Assembly: GCA_948144175.1 (NCBI GenBank)
Contig: CANXME010002463.1
Location: forward strand, 1,077,001 to 1,141,000
DNA length: 64,000 bases
Direction of reading: 5' to 3'
Origin: Closterium sp. NIES-65
Lineage: Eukaryota; Streptophyta; Zygnematophyceae; Desmidiales; Closteriaceae
The notes under the pieces are model-generated. The model was not told the origin of the DNA, ran no database searches, and was given only the letters and a program-made list of their open reading frames with translations. Both the position numbers and the translations under genes were made by a program. Below are positions 44,279 to 56,727 of the stretch, piece after piece. The stretch's first letter is position 1. Each line of letters begins with the position of its first letter.

Positions 44279-47277
44279 TGGCTACACAAAAGGAAAGGAG
44301 CAACTCCAACGGCTCCCAGGGCACTACTCCTACTCCACCTCTTGCCTCTGGCCTACACACAGAGGAGGGCACGGCAACAAGACCCAGAGGAACATCTACC
44401 GAGACTCCCGTGAATCAACCTGCACACTTCGACCAGAGCATGATGGAGAAGTTTTTCTCCTTCATGTCCTTCTACGAGCAACACCAGCAATCGGCACCTG
44501 CGTAGTCACACCACAGCAACAACAACGGAGCAGCACCCATGAGTCTCGACGGCTCATCATATGCACGAGGAAATCAACAACAGCAGCCTACCTTTGTTCC
44601 GTACGAGCGCGGGTCCATCAGCTTTATGCCACACCCACAGCCCTCACTTGGAGAAGAAAAACCACTGGACGCATTACAAGTTCAGTCGCAGTTCGCACAC
44701 GTTCTGAAGATGCAGACATCAGGACCCTTCGATGGAAAGGACTTCTTCACCTGGTCGTTTGAGTTCGAGCAGATGATGGAAGGCGCGCAGATACTCGGGT
44801 TCTTCGACGGGTCTCTGCCATACCCAACAAACGACACACAGTACGAGAAGCAGCAGTACACCTATCAGTCAATGATGGCGTACACGATCCTACTAAGGAA
44901 CATCACCCCGACCCAACAGCAGAACATAAGGACTTACCGAGGTTACGGTAACTCCGCGGAGCTCGCGTACAACCACCTGAAGAGCCTGTATCAAGCAACA
45001 GACAGCGTAAGTAAAAGTTGGTTAATGGCGCAACTAACAACGGTTGAAATGAAACAAGGGGAGAAAGGAATAGCGTATATCAGTCAATGTCGTGAGTTGC
45101 GCGACAAGCTTCTTCGATGCGGAGGGTCGATTTCTGAAGACGCCTTCGTGGCAGTCATCATCGGCGGCCTCGGTCCTCAATGGCGCGCCATAAAGGCCAT
45201 TCTCCGAGCTCACGGAAGAATCTCCGAAGTAGCGCTCTGCGCCGAAATCCACGCCGAGCAGCAAGACATAGACCTGCAAGAAGAACGACACAAAAAGAAG
45301 ACATCAGGCCGGAATTCGCGTTCCACACTCAGCGACGCTACAACAACAACAACAACCGGCAGCAACAACCGAAGCCAGTAGCTCCGTTCTGCCACATCTG
45401 CAAAACTTCATGACACCATGTACGCACTGCCCGAATCGTCAACAGTCAACAACTCCACAGCGGCAACTTCGACCTTCAAGTAGCCAAATCGCCTCAATGC
45501 AAGCAGATCCCACGACTCAGATTCAAGCTTCAACGACCTCAACAGGACAACCTACACAAGGAGCAAGAAACATCGTCAGCTGCATGGCAAAGCTGAGTGA
45601 CTCCTGCATCACCGAGTTACCACCACACTACTCACCGGAAGAGCAACTCGACGAAACCACACCCCGCCGCGAGTCACTTCAGCCGAACCCGACATACGCC
45701 GCCATCGCCCAAAGCGAACCATCCGGAAGGGACACATGGTTCTTGGACAGCTGCTGCGAACAGCACTTGTGCTCCTCGGGACGCTTCGTTCAACGAGAAC
45801 ACCAACTTCAACGCGAAGTTGTCATTAGAGTCGCCAACAATCAGAACCTGCGAACACGACGACAATGTGTAGTTCAACTTTAGTCAAGGGAAACAAACGT
45901 TGTACTGTAGATGTCAAAAGTACTAATCGCGGAGGGACTCGGCTACAACTTACTGAGCGTCAGTCAGCTAATGGCGAAGGGGATTCACCTCGAAGCAGAC
46001 AGCACCACCCAAGAATTCAAGCTGTATCACGGGAGAGGAGGACTCTTCATCGGCAAGGCGGTCCTCAAGAACAACGCATTCGTTCTTGATTTCGTTCCTG
46101 ACCTTGGCACCGCCGACAGCGACGCCATCATTAACTTCACCAACTGGACACACCCTCCAGACCTTGATCCAGACTTCAGTCTAGAAGGCTTCTAGTATTC
46201 ACACACCATCCCTGAAGCAGAAAGAACAAGGGCGTTAGCAACAATTTAGACAACATCAGCAGCAGCAGAGATAACATCGCCAGCAGCAGAGACAACATCG
46301 ACAGCAGCAGAGACAACATCGGCAGCAGCAGAGACAACATCGGCAGCAGCAGAGACAACATCGGCAGTAGCAGAACCATCAACGGCAGCAGCAGGAACGT
46401 CAACACCAATTGCTGGTCCTTCAACGACACCACTCCTCATCAACGACACACCACCGACACCCGCGCAACAACTACACCCAGCACCACGAGAAGTTCATCG
46501 TAGCGCCAACTTCACCGCCAACTTCTACTCCAACTCCGATATCTACCAACGATCACCCGGACATCGCGCCGAAGAAAGCACCCGGCACGCAAGGATGGGA
46601 CATCCAAGCGACACAGTGTTAAACAATACGATAAGAGCAGGAGTACTCGACAAGGACTCACTCCTACTGACCAACGGACGAGAACTTCAACGAGTTCGCG
46701 GAATGTGCCTCACCTGCCCTGAAGGTGACTTACCACATCGACCATTTACGTCTCATCACAACCCGAGCGCACCCGCGTACGCACCACTTGAGAAGGTGTA
46801 TAGCGACATCCTGTTCAATCGGGAACCAGGACAAGTGACATACAACTACACGATCACCTTCATCGACGCCGCCACTCGTTACGTCTGGCACCTAAACCTC
46901 CCTAGCCGCGACATGGCATTCGCAACCTTCGTTGCTTGGCTACCAGTAGCAGAGAGAGAATCGGGCATGAAACTGAAAAGCTTCCAGTCAGACGGAGGAG
47001 GAGAATACACCTCTCAGCGATTCAAGCAGTACCTGGCGAAAAGGGGAATCAAGCGGCTCATCTCCCTTCCCTACACCCATCAGCAGCAAGGTGTAGCAGA
47101 AAGAATGAACAGGACATTGCAGAACAGCATGTGCAAACTGTTACGTGGTATGCGGCTACCCAACCACTAGTGGCCTGCAGCAATGGACCACGCCGTCATG
47201 CTGCACAACTTGCTGTCGTCATCATCGCTTCCGAACAACGCATCACCGCATCTGCTATGGACAGGGAAACAGGGCAG
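44279..47277 (+). pseudogene. D Gag, protease and integrase, broken
   Basis: ATG 44279 opens MATQKERSNSNGSQ; a stop near 44503 and a shift follow. Gag resumes from 44539 with FDGKDFFTWSFEFEQMM and AYISQCRELRDKLLRCGG, ending near 45380. A half zinc-knuckle (FCHICKTS) follows. The protease box is damaged (TWFLDSCCEQHLC instead of DSG). The integrase portion has GHPSDTVLN, MCLTCPEGDLPHR, FIDAATRYVWHLNLP, SDGGGEY and QQQGVAERMNRT, with a stop near 47168. 46254-46375 is a 21-bp tandem repeat. Element E cuts the gene at 47282; the frame resumes at 54028. Confidence 0.88.
46254..46375. repeat. 21-bp tandem repeat in D pol
   Basis: About six copies of a 21-bp unit GACAACATCGGCAGCAGCAGA in the linker between protease and integrase of element D. 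Confidence 0.85.
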
Positions 47278-47282
47278 CACAA

Positions 47283-47403
47283 TGACGAGAAGTAAGAATG
47301 GAATGAATGAACTATGAAACAGTTGGGTACAAGTACTAACCCTTATTGGGTTGTACCCCTTATTGACAGCCTACACAAATGTATAAGCTATAATGTTCTG
47401 ACA
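47283..47403 (-). repeat. 3' LTR of E
   Basis: 121 bp, begins TGTCAGAACATTATAG on minus. The purine tract GGGGGTG lies just right of it on plus as CACCCCC. Confidence 0.9.
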
Positions 47404-47628
47404 CACCCCCATAGGCAAAGTGGGGGAGAACAAGTGGTCACAAGACCAGTCAAGTAAAGCAAAGCAAAGCAAAGCAAAGCAAAGCAAAGCAAGCTCAGGG
47501 TGGATCACAAAGTCACCACACAGTTCGAGCACAAGAGTAAGGCCACAAGGCCAGTTCACATGCAAGGTCATATATATAAAGGTAAAGCAAGCAAGGGCAG
47601 GTATAGAAACAATACAGTACCAACAAGA

Positions 47629-50600
47629 TCAAGAAGTGAGCAAGTGAGGCCAGGTAGGCACAAGACCTAGCAAAGTACAGAAGCGCTGATGATCACAAGG
47701 CTCAAGGGCCTTGGTGAAGATATCAGCAGTGTTGGCCTTAGAGGCCACGTAGGTGAGGCGGAGCTGACCACGCTGCCGCAGCTCACGAGACAGGAAGTAG
47801 CAGAGAGCAATGTGCTTCGTTTTGTGCTCCAGTCTTTTCTCCCGACACAAGGCCAACATGGCCTTGTTGTCTACGTACAGAACTGGAGGAGAACGAGGCG
47901 GTTCTCCTAGGTCAGTTAGCAGGTAGGTGAGCCAGCGTAACTTTTGTGCAGCCATGGCCCCCGCGTAGATTTCAGCCTCACAGCTGGAGGTGAGAACAGA
48001 AGACGAGCGTGTAGATCGCCATGAAACAGAGCCGGAGCCAAGGCTGAAGGTGTAACCCTGTGACGACCGTTGTGTCGGCTAGTCGTCAGCCCAAGAAGCG
48101 TCTGCGTGACCTGTGAGGACCACTCGACGTCGCCCTCCAAGCACAAGCCCCATGCCCGACGTACTGCACAAGTAGCGCAACACCCTCTTTGCTGCAACCA
48201 TGTGCTCTGGTCGGTGTCTCCCAGGAGCAACATAGCGTGCCAAGATGCTAAGAGGGTATGCAAGGTCAGGTCGTGTGCAGGTCATCAGGTACATGAGGCA
48301 GCCAACAAGCTCTGGGTACGGGCCACTCCGCTCTACGGACTCATCCGAAGGCAGAGCTGAGAGCGAGTGGCGAGTAGACAGAGGAGTGGCTTGAGGCGAG
48401 GAGTATGTGAAGGCGAAGCGCTGAAGGACCTGCTGCACCATGTGTGATTGAGTTAGGGTAATGGTGCGCTGTGCTCTGTCCCGGGTGATCTGCAAGCCAA
48501 GGTAGCTGCGCAGTTCACCCAGGTCAGTGCACGTGTGTCTCTTTTGCAGCTCGGACTTCATGTGGGCGAGTCCAGCAGTGTGAGCTGTGGCAAAGACCAA
48601 GTCGTCGACGTACACGAGGATGTAGAACGGCGGCAAAGAGGTGTCGGTGCGCAGAAAGAGCGACGGGTCGGCTGTAGAAGGAGCAAACCCAAAAACCACA
48701 AATATAGTCCTCAGTGTGTCGTGCCACTCACGGGGCGCCTGGCGGAGACCATAGACTGGCCGCCGGAGGCTCCACTGGGTACCAGGAGGAAACGACCCAG
48801 TGAAGCCAGGAGGGCGGCGCAGCCAAATCTCCTCGTGCAGGCTGCCCTGCAAGAAAGCTGTGTTGAAGTCAAGAGAGTGAAGCTCGTAGTCGCACTGAGC
48901 GGCTATGTGCAGCAGCACCCGAAGAGTGGTCATCTTTGGGGTGGGAGAGAAAGTCTGAAAGTAGTCAACTCCCTGCCGCTGACTGAAGCCTCGAGCCACG
49001 TAACGCGCCTTGAAGACAAGCGGAGAGCCCGGCGGCCGCTTCACCCTGAAGATCCACATCCCATTGACGATGTTCGCCCCAGGTGGGGGAACCTCGTCGA
49101 CATAGGTGCCTGTGGATTTCCAGGAAGCCATCTCTGCGTCCATGGCCGACTACCACTGAGAGGAGTAGGGACCCTCGATCGCCTCAGCGTACAATCGAGG
49201 AGTCGGGATGTCTGGTGCATCCGGGCCTCCCTCAGGGGCAATCAGCGTGGACCCAAGATGGGGCAATGCAGCCGCAAAGCATTGGAACTCCTCCTGCCTT
49301 TCCTCGAGGACGTCCATGCTAAGAGCACACTCACCCCCGACGGACGGAGGACAGATAGACTCAGACTCAGCAACAAGACTGGCACCGTAGTCTAGACGAC
49401 AGCGAGCAACGAAGTTGACAAGCTCAGCAACTAGAGCAGACGAAGTAGTGGACTCAAAGGAAGGGTCAGTGACAACAGTAGCAAGAAGGCGCGTGACCGA
49501 AGGATTAGCAGCACGAAGGGAGTCAGACTCCGGGTCAGCAAGAGAAAGAAGAGAGGACTCTGGAGGAGACGGCAAAGGGACACGCAGAAGAGCAGTGGAC
49601 GGACGCAGTGCCATCTGGTGTGTGTCGGGGACCGCAGGAGGACGCGGACTTCAGCACGACGACTAGTGCGAGCAGAAGTAATAGGCGACGCAAGACGAGA
49701 CGCAGGCTCACGACGCTCAGCAAGACCTCCAGTAGGACCAGTGTAGGGAGAAGGAGCAGGTAGCGGGGAGGCAGGCTGTGACTGTGACTGCGACTCGACA
49801 GGCTCTGGACACTCTAAGGGAGGAGCAGGACCAAGAGAGGGAGGGAGACCAAGAACCTGCTCCAAGAGCGGAAAGAAGTACGGCCTCGGCCGCTCAGCGC
49901 CTCCAGAACCAGCAAGGATGGCACCAGTACCCCCAGCGGCAGCACCAGCGCTAGCAGCACATCTAGCTCCACCAGCGCCAACTCCAGCACCCTCTGAAGC
50001 ACCAGCGCTAGCAGCACCGCCAGCGCCAACACCCCCAGCAGCTCTAGCTACAGCAGCACCAACTCCAGTAGGACCGTCAACACCAGCTGCCTTTGCAGCA
50101 CCCCCAGATGAAACAGCACCAGTAGAAACACTAGCGCCAACACCCCCTACAGCTCTACCTCCAGCAGCACCAGCCCCGTCAGCAGCTCCAGCAGCACCCC
50201 CAGACTCAGCAGCACGTCTCCAGCGGCGGGCGAACCACTCACGCAGCTCCCGTGGAGGGAGCAGCTCCCGCCTCGACGAAGCACCGCCGGCAGCCACACG
50301 AGCACTCCCAGCACCCCCAGGCTCAGCACCCCCAGACTCTGCACCCCCAGGCTAAGCACCCCGAGTCTCAGCACCCCCAGACTCAGCACCCCCAGACCCG
50401 GCACCCACACGCTCAGCACCTCTAGCAGCACCAGAGTCAACAGCTACCTTGACAGGCTCGACTGCGTCTACCTGGGACACACCTGAAGGGGCAGGACCTT
50501 GAGGAGGGACGGGGTCTACCTGGGTAGCACCTGACGCAAGGAAGAGAGGCGGCGAGGGGAGGGGCGCAGTGCAGTAGGGGAAGAGACGGTAGTAAGGCAC

Positions 50601-52735
50601 CGACTCGTCAAAGGTGACGTCCTGGGAGGACAGAATACGGCGCGTGGTGGGGTGGTAAAACTGCCAGCCAGGCGCGTGGGGGGGGAAGCCAAGGAAGACG
50701 CAAGGAACAGCACGGGGGGACAGCTTGTCCGCAGACAAGTCGCGGACAAACGTCCGAGATCCCCAGACCCGAATCGCAGACGCATCGCTCACCTTCCCTG
50801 TCCACCGCAAGGCGGGGGAGGTCTCTGGCAAGGAGACCCGGGGCTGAAGGTTGAGCTGATGCGCTGCGTACTCAACCGCAAATGGCCACAGAAAATGGGG
50901 GGCAGCCGCATGCATCATGGACGTATGCGCGACGTCCATGACCATGCTAATGCGGCGCTCATCAATCCCATTTTGCTGTGGAGAGGCCGGAAGCGTGAAG
51001 GTCTGGCGGATGCCCTGTGCACGACAGAAGGCTCCCAGACGGGCAGAGGAAAACTCGCCGCCTCTGTCCGAGTGCAGACGCAGAACAGGAAAGTCCGAGC
51101 CGAAACTCTCTCTGAGCTGGAGACGAGCTGCGCGGATTCAGTCGATCAACATCTCAGTGACATCACTCTTGCTGGGCAAGGGGAAGACTGTGGTGTAACG
51201 CGAGTATTCCTCAACGACCAGCAGAAAGTACCGCTCTCTCCCCTGCCCACTGATGCGGGTTGGGCCCCACACGTCCATGTGTAGAGTCTGCCGCGGAGCC
51301 TCTGTCGGAGGAAACTCAGAGGAGTGAGGGGCGGCGCGCTGTCGCCCCTCGACGCAGGGGACGCAGGTAGGGCCAGGCCCCGGAGGAAGGGGAGGGAGAG
51401 ACCGAGGAAGACCAGAGACAAGGACACGGGAGGCCATGCCTCGGAGACGGAGCAAGGAGGGGTGACCAAGGCGGTGGTGCCAAAGGAGAGTCTGGTGGGA
51501 TAGCAAACGACACGAGCAGGGGGCAGACTTAGGACCAGACCTGGACGCCGCAGCATACACCTGACTCGACGCAGCTACCTGGGCAGACTCAGCAGTAGGA
51601 GGAGACTCAGCAGTAAGGGTGTACAGGCTCGACCCTGGCCGACGGGTGAACGTGGCCAAGTGTCGGCCTGTCCGAGCACACGTGCAGTGGGTCACTCGCT
51701 GACTCGCAGGAGTGAACTGGTAAACCCCTCCATCGTGTAGGTCCGCTCCACTCACCAAGTTCGTAGAGAACGAGGGGAGGTTGAGACCAGACAGGGTGCC
51801 AGAGGGGGCTGCAGGGCACGGAAGGACAGTGGAGAAGCTAACAAGGACAGGACCCCCAGAGGGGTCTGCTAGGGAGACCGCAACCGGCCGACTAAGCGGC
51901 GTAAGAGTGGTGCAGTCTCGAAAGAAGGAGCGGGACGCACCCAAGTCCAGGGTGAAGGTGTGGAAGGCCTGAGCCGATGTAGTACCTAAGAGAGCAGACT
52001 CACCAGCACCTGGGGCGGCAGACGCATTGGCATCTAGGACAGCAGACGCACTAGCACCTAGAGCAGCAGCCTCACCAGCACCTAGCGCAGCAGCCTCAAT
52101 GCCCGGGTCTGGCGGTACACACAGATAACAGGCACCCTCAACACTATCAGCAATAGCATACATGGCAGCAAGAATAGCATCATAGTCAAGATCAAAGATA
52201 GCAACCCCGGCCTTAGCCAGATCTCCCCAGCGAGGGATCTCTGACGCCTCCGGGAGCTGGCGACGCCACGCGTCCGACAGGCGACCAAAGAAGTGCTGGG
52301 TGGAGTGCGGGCCTCCGCACTGCTCACCAGTGCGGTCGCCGGTACGGAGAACGTAAGAGCAGGGACCAAAACCCCCACCACGCTGGCGTGCAGTGTACCA
52401 CTCACGAAGCTGCTGAGGGGACAGGGTCAGACCACTCCGTTGCTGCTGCTGGCGCTGACCACCACCGGCGCCACTCCTTTACGCAGAGTCGCGACTTGCT
52501 CCACTACCGCCGCCTCCACCGCCGCCGCCTCCGCCGCCTCCGCCGCCTCCTCCACCTCCGCCTCTTCCACCACCTCCGCCGCCTCCGCTCCCCCCGCCAC
52601 CTCCACCGCCTCCGCCGCCTCCACTGCTACTGTCACCCTATCGAACTGCAGGAAATGCTGCAGATCATCTACCCAGACCTCAAAGTCCACTGCCCGACCC
52701 TTAGCGTCAAAGGTGAGAACGCTAGGGGAAGCCAT
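47629..52735 (-). pseudogene. E Gag-Pol polyprotein, broken
   Basis: ATG 52735-52733 begins MASPSVLTFDAKGRAVDFEV. Only about 30 Gag residues remain before a jump into the Gly-coding repeat in the wrong frame, so roughly 600 bp of gag are deleted. Then come the zinc motif (52361-52290, last Cys changed to Phe), protease with DLGAS in place of DSGAS, pre-integrase LLWHHRLGHPSLLRL, and integrase VVEEYSRYTTVFPL (DD changed to EE) continuing to about 50352. The linker and RT (49143-48079) follow with MDAEMASWKSTG, VYGLRQAPREWHDTL and YVDDLVF intact. A stop lies in RNase H near 48080, then the RNase H end at 47629. The active-site changes and gag deletion make it inactive. Confidence 0.92.
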
Positions 52736-52789
52736 AACAACAGTAGGCAAGGCAGTGCAGTGGCAGAGACTGTGCTCTTACCAGGTAGG

Positions 52790-53876
52790 TGGGGCGATCG
52801 GGCTGCTCGGCGGCTCGGCTGTCGGGCGGCTCGGGTGCAGGGCGGCTCGGCTGCTGGGCGGCTCGGGTGCTGGGCGGCTCGGCTGCTGGTCGGCTCGGCT
52901 GCACAATGCTGGGCGGCTCGGCTGTCGGGCGGCTCGGCTGTTGGGCGGCTCGGCTGCTGGGCGGCTCGCTTGCTGGGCAGCTCGGGCGGTTGGGCGCCTC
53001 AGCTGGCCGGCGGTTCGGGTGCTCGGCGCTGTGGGCGCTGGGCGGCGGGGTCGCTGGTGGTGGCGAGGTCGCAGGTGGCAGCGGGGCCGAAGGTGGCGGC
53101 AAGCCGCAAGGGTTGGCGGGGCCGCGGTGGCGACGGGGCCGAAGTGGGCGACGTACCGGGGTTGTGATGGGGCCGTAGCGGGGCCTAAGTGGGGCCTAAG
53201 CGGGGCCGACGGGGCCGAAGCGGGGACTAAGTGGGGCCGTAGCGGGGCCGACGGGGCCGTAGCGGGGCCGAAGCGGGGCCGACGGGGCCGAAGCGGGGCC
53301 TAAGCGGGGCCGTAGCGGGGCCGACGGGGCCGTAGCGGGGCCGTAGCGGGGCCGACGGGGCCGTAGCGGGGCCGTAGCGGGGCCTAAGCGGGGCCGACGG
53401 GGCCAAAGCGGGGCCTAAGCGGGGCCCTAGCGGGCCGACGGGGCCTAAGCAGGGCCGTAGTGGGGCCGTAGCGGGGCCTAAGCGGGGCCGACGGGGCCGT
53501 AGCGGGGCCGTAGCGGGGCCTAAGCGGGGCCATGGGGCCGACGGGGCCGTAGCGGGGCCGTAGTGGGGCCGTAGCGGGGCCGACGGGGCCTAAGCGGGGC
53601 CGACGGGGCCGTAGCGGAGCCGTAGTAGGGCCTAAGCGGGGCCATAGCAGGTCCGACGCGGCCGTAGCGGGGCCTAAGCGGGGTCGTAGCGAGGCCGCGA
53701 CGGGGCCGTAAGCGGCCTAAGCGAGGCCGTATAGGGCGGCTCGAGGGGCAGCAAGGGCGGCCAACAGGGGCCACTAAGGCGGCTCAAGGCGCTACTCGGG
53801 TTAGGAGCTAAGCACGCTCTGGGCAGGGAAGGAAAAAAGTTCGTGGTGGGCCCTAGGCAGTATTCCCACTCGGGAA
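52790..53876 (-). repeat. Leader minisatellites of E
   Basis: Read on plus, 52795-53000 repeats GGCGGCTCGGCTGCTG (15-16 bp), and 53160-53700 repeats 11-12-bp GGGGCCGTAGC, GGGGCCTAAGC and GGGGCCGAC units in mixed order, about 45 copies. Same two-part leader as A1 but with a strongly expanded second block. Confidence 0.88.
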
Positions 53877-53890
53877 CCTGCTCGATACCA

Positions 53891-54022
53891 TGACGAGAAG
53901 TGAGAATGGAATGAATGAACTATGAAACAGTTGGGTACAAGTACTAACTCTAATTGGGTTGTACCCCTTATGGGCTACCCCACTACAGCCTACACAAATG
54001 TATAAGCTATAATGTTCTGACA
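53891..54022 (-). repeat. 5' LTR of E
   Basis: 132 bp on minus, TGTCAGAACATTATAG to CTTCTCGTCA, immediately followed on minus by the primer-binding site. Confidence 0.9.
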
Positions 54023-54027
54023 CACAA

Positions 54028-56208
54028 AAATGTTACGAGTATTCGGATGCATGGTATAGTACCGACCCCCAACAGCACGAGCGGGCCGATTTTCTCAACG
54101 AGCACAGTGGGGACTACAACGTGTGGAAAATCTTTGACGTCCACTCCAAGGAAACAGTAGCAGCACGTGACGTAATTTTCTACGAACGACTCACGCTCCA
54201 GACATACCTTGCCAACCTGCAAGAAGACCAGGATCCCACAGGTGGCTTTCGTGGTGACCGAGCCTTCGCCTCAGTAGCGGACGAAGCTGACTAGGACGAG
54301 CAGAATGTGGACAACGCATTAGAAGAAGCCGGACCTCTTCCATTATGCTTCGTGGACGTTCCCATGGACGAAGATAACCCTCGCGAAAGTGTCAACGCCG
54401 AAAACTTCTACCATTTCACCGACAACGGTTACGTAACACCTGCGACAGTCAACACCAACGAAGCAGAACGAGTAGGACCGAAATTCACACCTGATCCAGA
54501 AGCGGGAGATGAAGCAGCTTATCCCGAGGACGTAAATCTTCCCCGCTACTCACAGAGTGGACTGCAGATTCTCGGACTCGTCACCGCAGTCCACGGCACC
54601 GCCACTCCTAAAGAGCCTGCGACAGTTCAACAGGCTCTAGGGGGGGAACATAAGGAAAAATGGCACGAAGCCATGGACAAGGAGCTGAAGGCACTGGAGG
54701 AACGCAACACGTAGAAAGTGGTTCCTATCGGCGTGGCACGGAATAAGACAGTACTCACCGGGAAGTGGGTCTTCCGTGTGAAGACAAAGGCTGACGACAC
54801 CATTGACGAATTCAAAGCCCGTTGGGTTGTACGCGGCTTCAACCAAGAGCGCGAACGAGACTTCACGAAAACTTTCACTCCGGTTAGCCGCCACACCTCA
54901 CTACGCATTCTCCTCGCAATTGCCGCCATGAAGAAGAAGAAGCTGCGACAAATCGACGTCGCGAACGCGTTTCCCTACGCACCTGTTGATGTAGAAATAT
55001 TCGTCGAGCTACTGCACGGCTCCCACACAGAACCCAACCAAGTTTGCCAGCTACTCAAGTCACTCTATGGCATCAAGCAGGCTCCGCGACTGTGGCAACA
55101 GTACCTGCACGCTCGCCTCATCCGCATCGGCTTCAAGCAACTACCGCACGATCAAGGCATGTACCGGCTCACTAAAAACAACGACTACATCCTACTAATC
55201 GTCTACGTGGACGATCTCCTTTACATCGGCTCAACAGACGGCATCACTACCTGGTTCGAAGTGGAGCTGCAATGGGATCTCACGCTCAAAGTTTCATCTA
55301 CTGCCACTCAGTACCTCGGCCTCAACATCCGAGAAGAGGAGGACGCGATCTACCTCAGCGCCGAGAAATCTGCTGACACTATCGCCAAACGCTTCACGCT
55401 CACACCGACAGCCATCTCCACGCCATACCGATACATGGCAGGGAACGACAAAGGAAGCTCCGCTCCACTTAAGCCTGCCGGCATACGAGACTACCAGAAG
55501 AAGCTGGGATGTCTTCTCTTTGCAGCCGTCACTTGTCGCCCCGATCTCTCATACTCCGTAAGCCAGCTCACCACCTACCTCAAGAAGCCTGAAGTAGAAC
55601 ATCTGGCGGAGCTCGACCGCCATCTTCACTACTTCGTCAGCACCCCAACGATCGGCCTAACTTACTACAAGAACGCAACTACACCGACTAAGTTAAACGG
55701 CTACGTCGACGCTGATCACGCTGGCGACTACGACAATAGGCGCTCCCGCACTGGCTACATCTACCGCCTCGAACCTATTGGACCTATCTCCTGGCAATCG
55801 AGCAAGCACGAATTAATCGCTCTCTCGTCAGCTGAAGCATAATATATTGCACTCTGCTCAGCCACCAAGGAAGGACTCTACCTTCGCGAGTTGCTGGAAG
55901 AAGCAAAGTTAGCCGAGTTACCCAGCTTTACCCTATTCTGCGACAACCAATCGGCAATTCGCATCGCCAACAAGAACGGCTTCGCGAACAGGATGAAATA
56001 CATCACCCAGCGATATTTCTTCATGAAGGACGAGATCGAGAAGGGAAGGCTCGAGCTGTCACACTGTCCCACGTCCGAGATGGCAGCTGACTACCTGACC
56101 AAGAAGCTCGGAAAGCAGAAGTTTGAACACTGCATGCTGCTAACTAGACAGAGCCACGTCAGCGACACTCCAGAAGCAAAGGGGAGTGTTGGAAACAATC
56201 GGTCCTAA
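54028..56208 (+). pseudogene. D integrase end, RT and RNase H
   Basis: Continuation of D after element E: KMLRVFGCMV, then a frame change to IFDVHSKETVAARDVIFYER. Stops occur near 54292 and 54714. RT is otherwise open: WVFRVKTKADDTIDEFKARW, VVRGFNQERERDF, LYGIKQAPRLWQQYL and LLIVYVDDLLYIGS. RNase H has YVDADHAGDYDNRRSRTGYI, SKHELIALSSAEA with a TAA replacing the next codon (55840), FCDNQSAIRIA and MAADYLTKKL. It ends near 56208, overlapping the 3' LTR start by about 20 bases; the purine tract is at 56176-56186. A few point changes separate it from a working enzyme, and integrase is cut by element E. Confidence 0.92.
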
Positions 56209-56629
56209 GCACCTCTGTCGTGTCGGAACACTAAGGCACAAGCGAAGCAAAACATATCGAGGCACCAGCGAGTCAGCCCTCGGAGGTTGAAGTAACCGCT
56301 GGAGGTTACGCGAAATTCAATGGTCAGCGGCCTTTGACCTGACAAGTACAACGCGACAGTAAGGACACACAACTGACTCGCTACAGAGCAGTTGCCCGAG
56401 TCGTCACTGTATCGAACCGCAACATCAACAATAAAGTAGTTATAACCGTATCTCTTCGTATCCTTTGTACTCTTATATAATCCAGTATCTCTTTGCTTTA
56501 ATCAACTTACTTTTCCCTCACGTACTAGCGCAAGGTGGTTCACAACTCTTTATTAACGTTTCCGCTACTACACCAACTCTACCCAGAGTTCACCCCTGCA
56601 AAGATCCTAAGGGCTTTTTCAGCCCAACA
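56187..56629 (+). repeat. 3' LTR of D
   Basis: 443 bp, TGTTGGAAACAATCGG to TTCAGCCCAACA, preceded by AAAGGGGAG. Contains TCTTATATAATCC as a possible TATA element. Followed by target copy CTTCC. Confidence 0.95.
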
Positions 56630-56727
56630 CTTCCCACCGATGTGCAACTCGATAAAACTGTCGTCAACGCGTTTCAACCAACACCTCCCTCCCCTCCTCT
56701 TGTCCCGCTGTACAATCAGCGTGTGAC

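Larger units (their letters stand above)
47283..54022 (-). mobile_element. Copia retrotransposon E (complete, degenerate)
   Basis: Minus-strand element inside D. 3' LTR 47283-47403 (121 bp), 5' LTR 53891-54022 (132 bp); the shorter one has lost about 11 bp around CCCCACTA. CACAA at 47278-47282 and 54023-54027 is a perfect target duplication. Removing the element and one copy joins D's integrase as ...GKQGSTKMLRVFGCMV. The primer-binding site (TGGTATCGAGCAGG on minus) ends at 53890. The protein and leader are closest to A1 and F. Confidence 0.95.
36036..56629 (+). mobile_element. Copia retrotransposon D with three nested insertions
   Basis: Outer element of a nested stack. CTTCC at 36031-36035 and 56630-56634 is a perfect 5-bp target duplication. 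The 3' LTR is 56187-56629 (443 bp). The 5' LTR survives as 36036-36370, 43624-43672 and 44164-44222, which sum to exactly 443 bp once element A2, the MITE and their target duplications are removed. Subtracting A2, the MITE and E leaves an original element of about 6,105 bp. Its LTR lacks the telo-box seen in the others and its protein is a different copia lineage. Confidence 0.95.
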
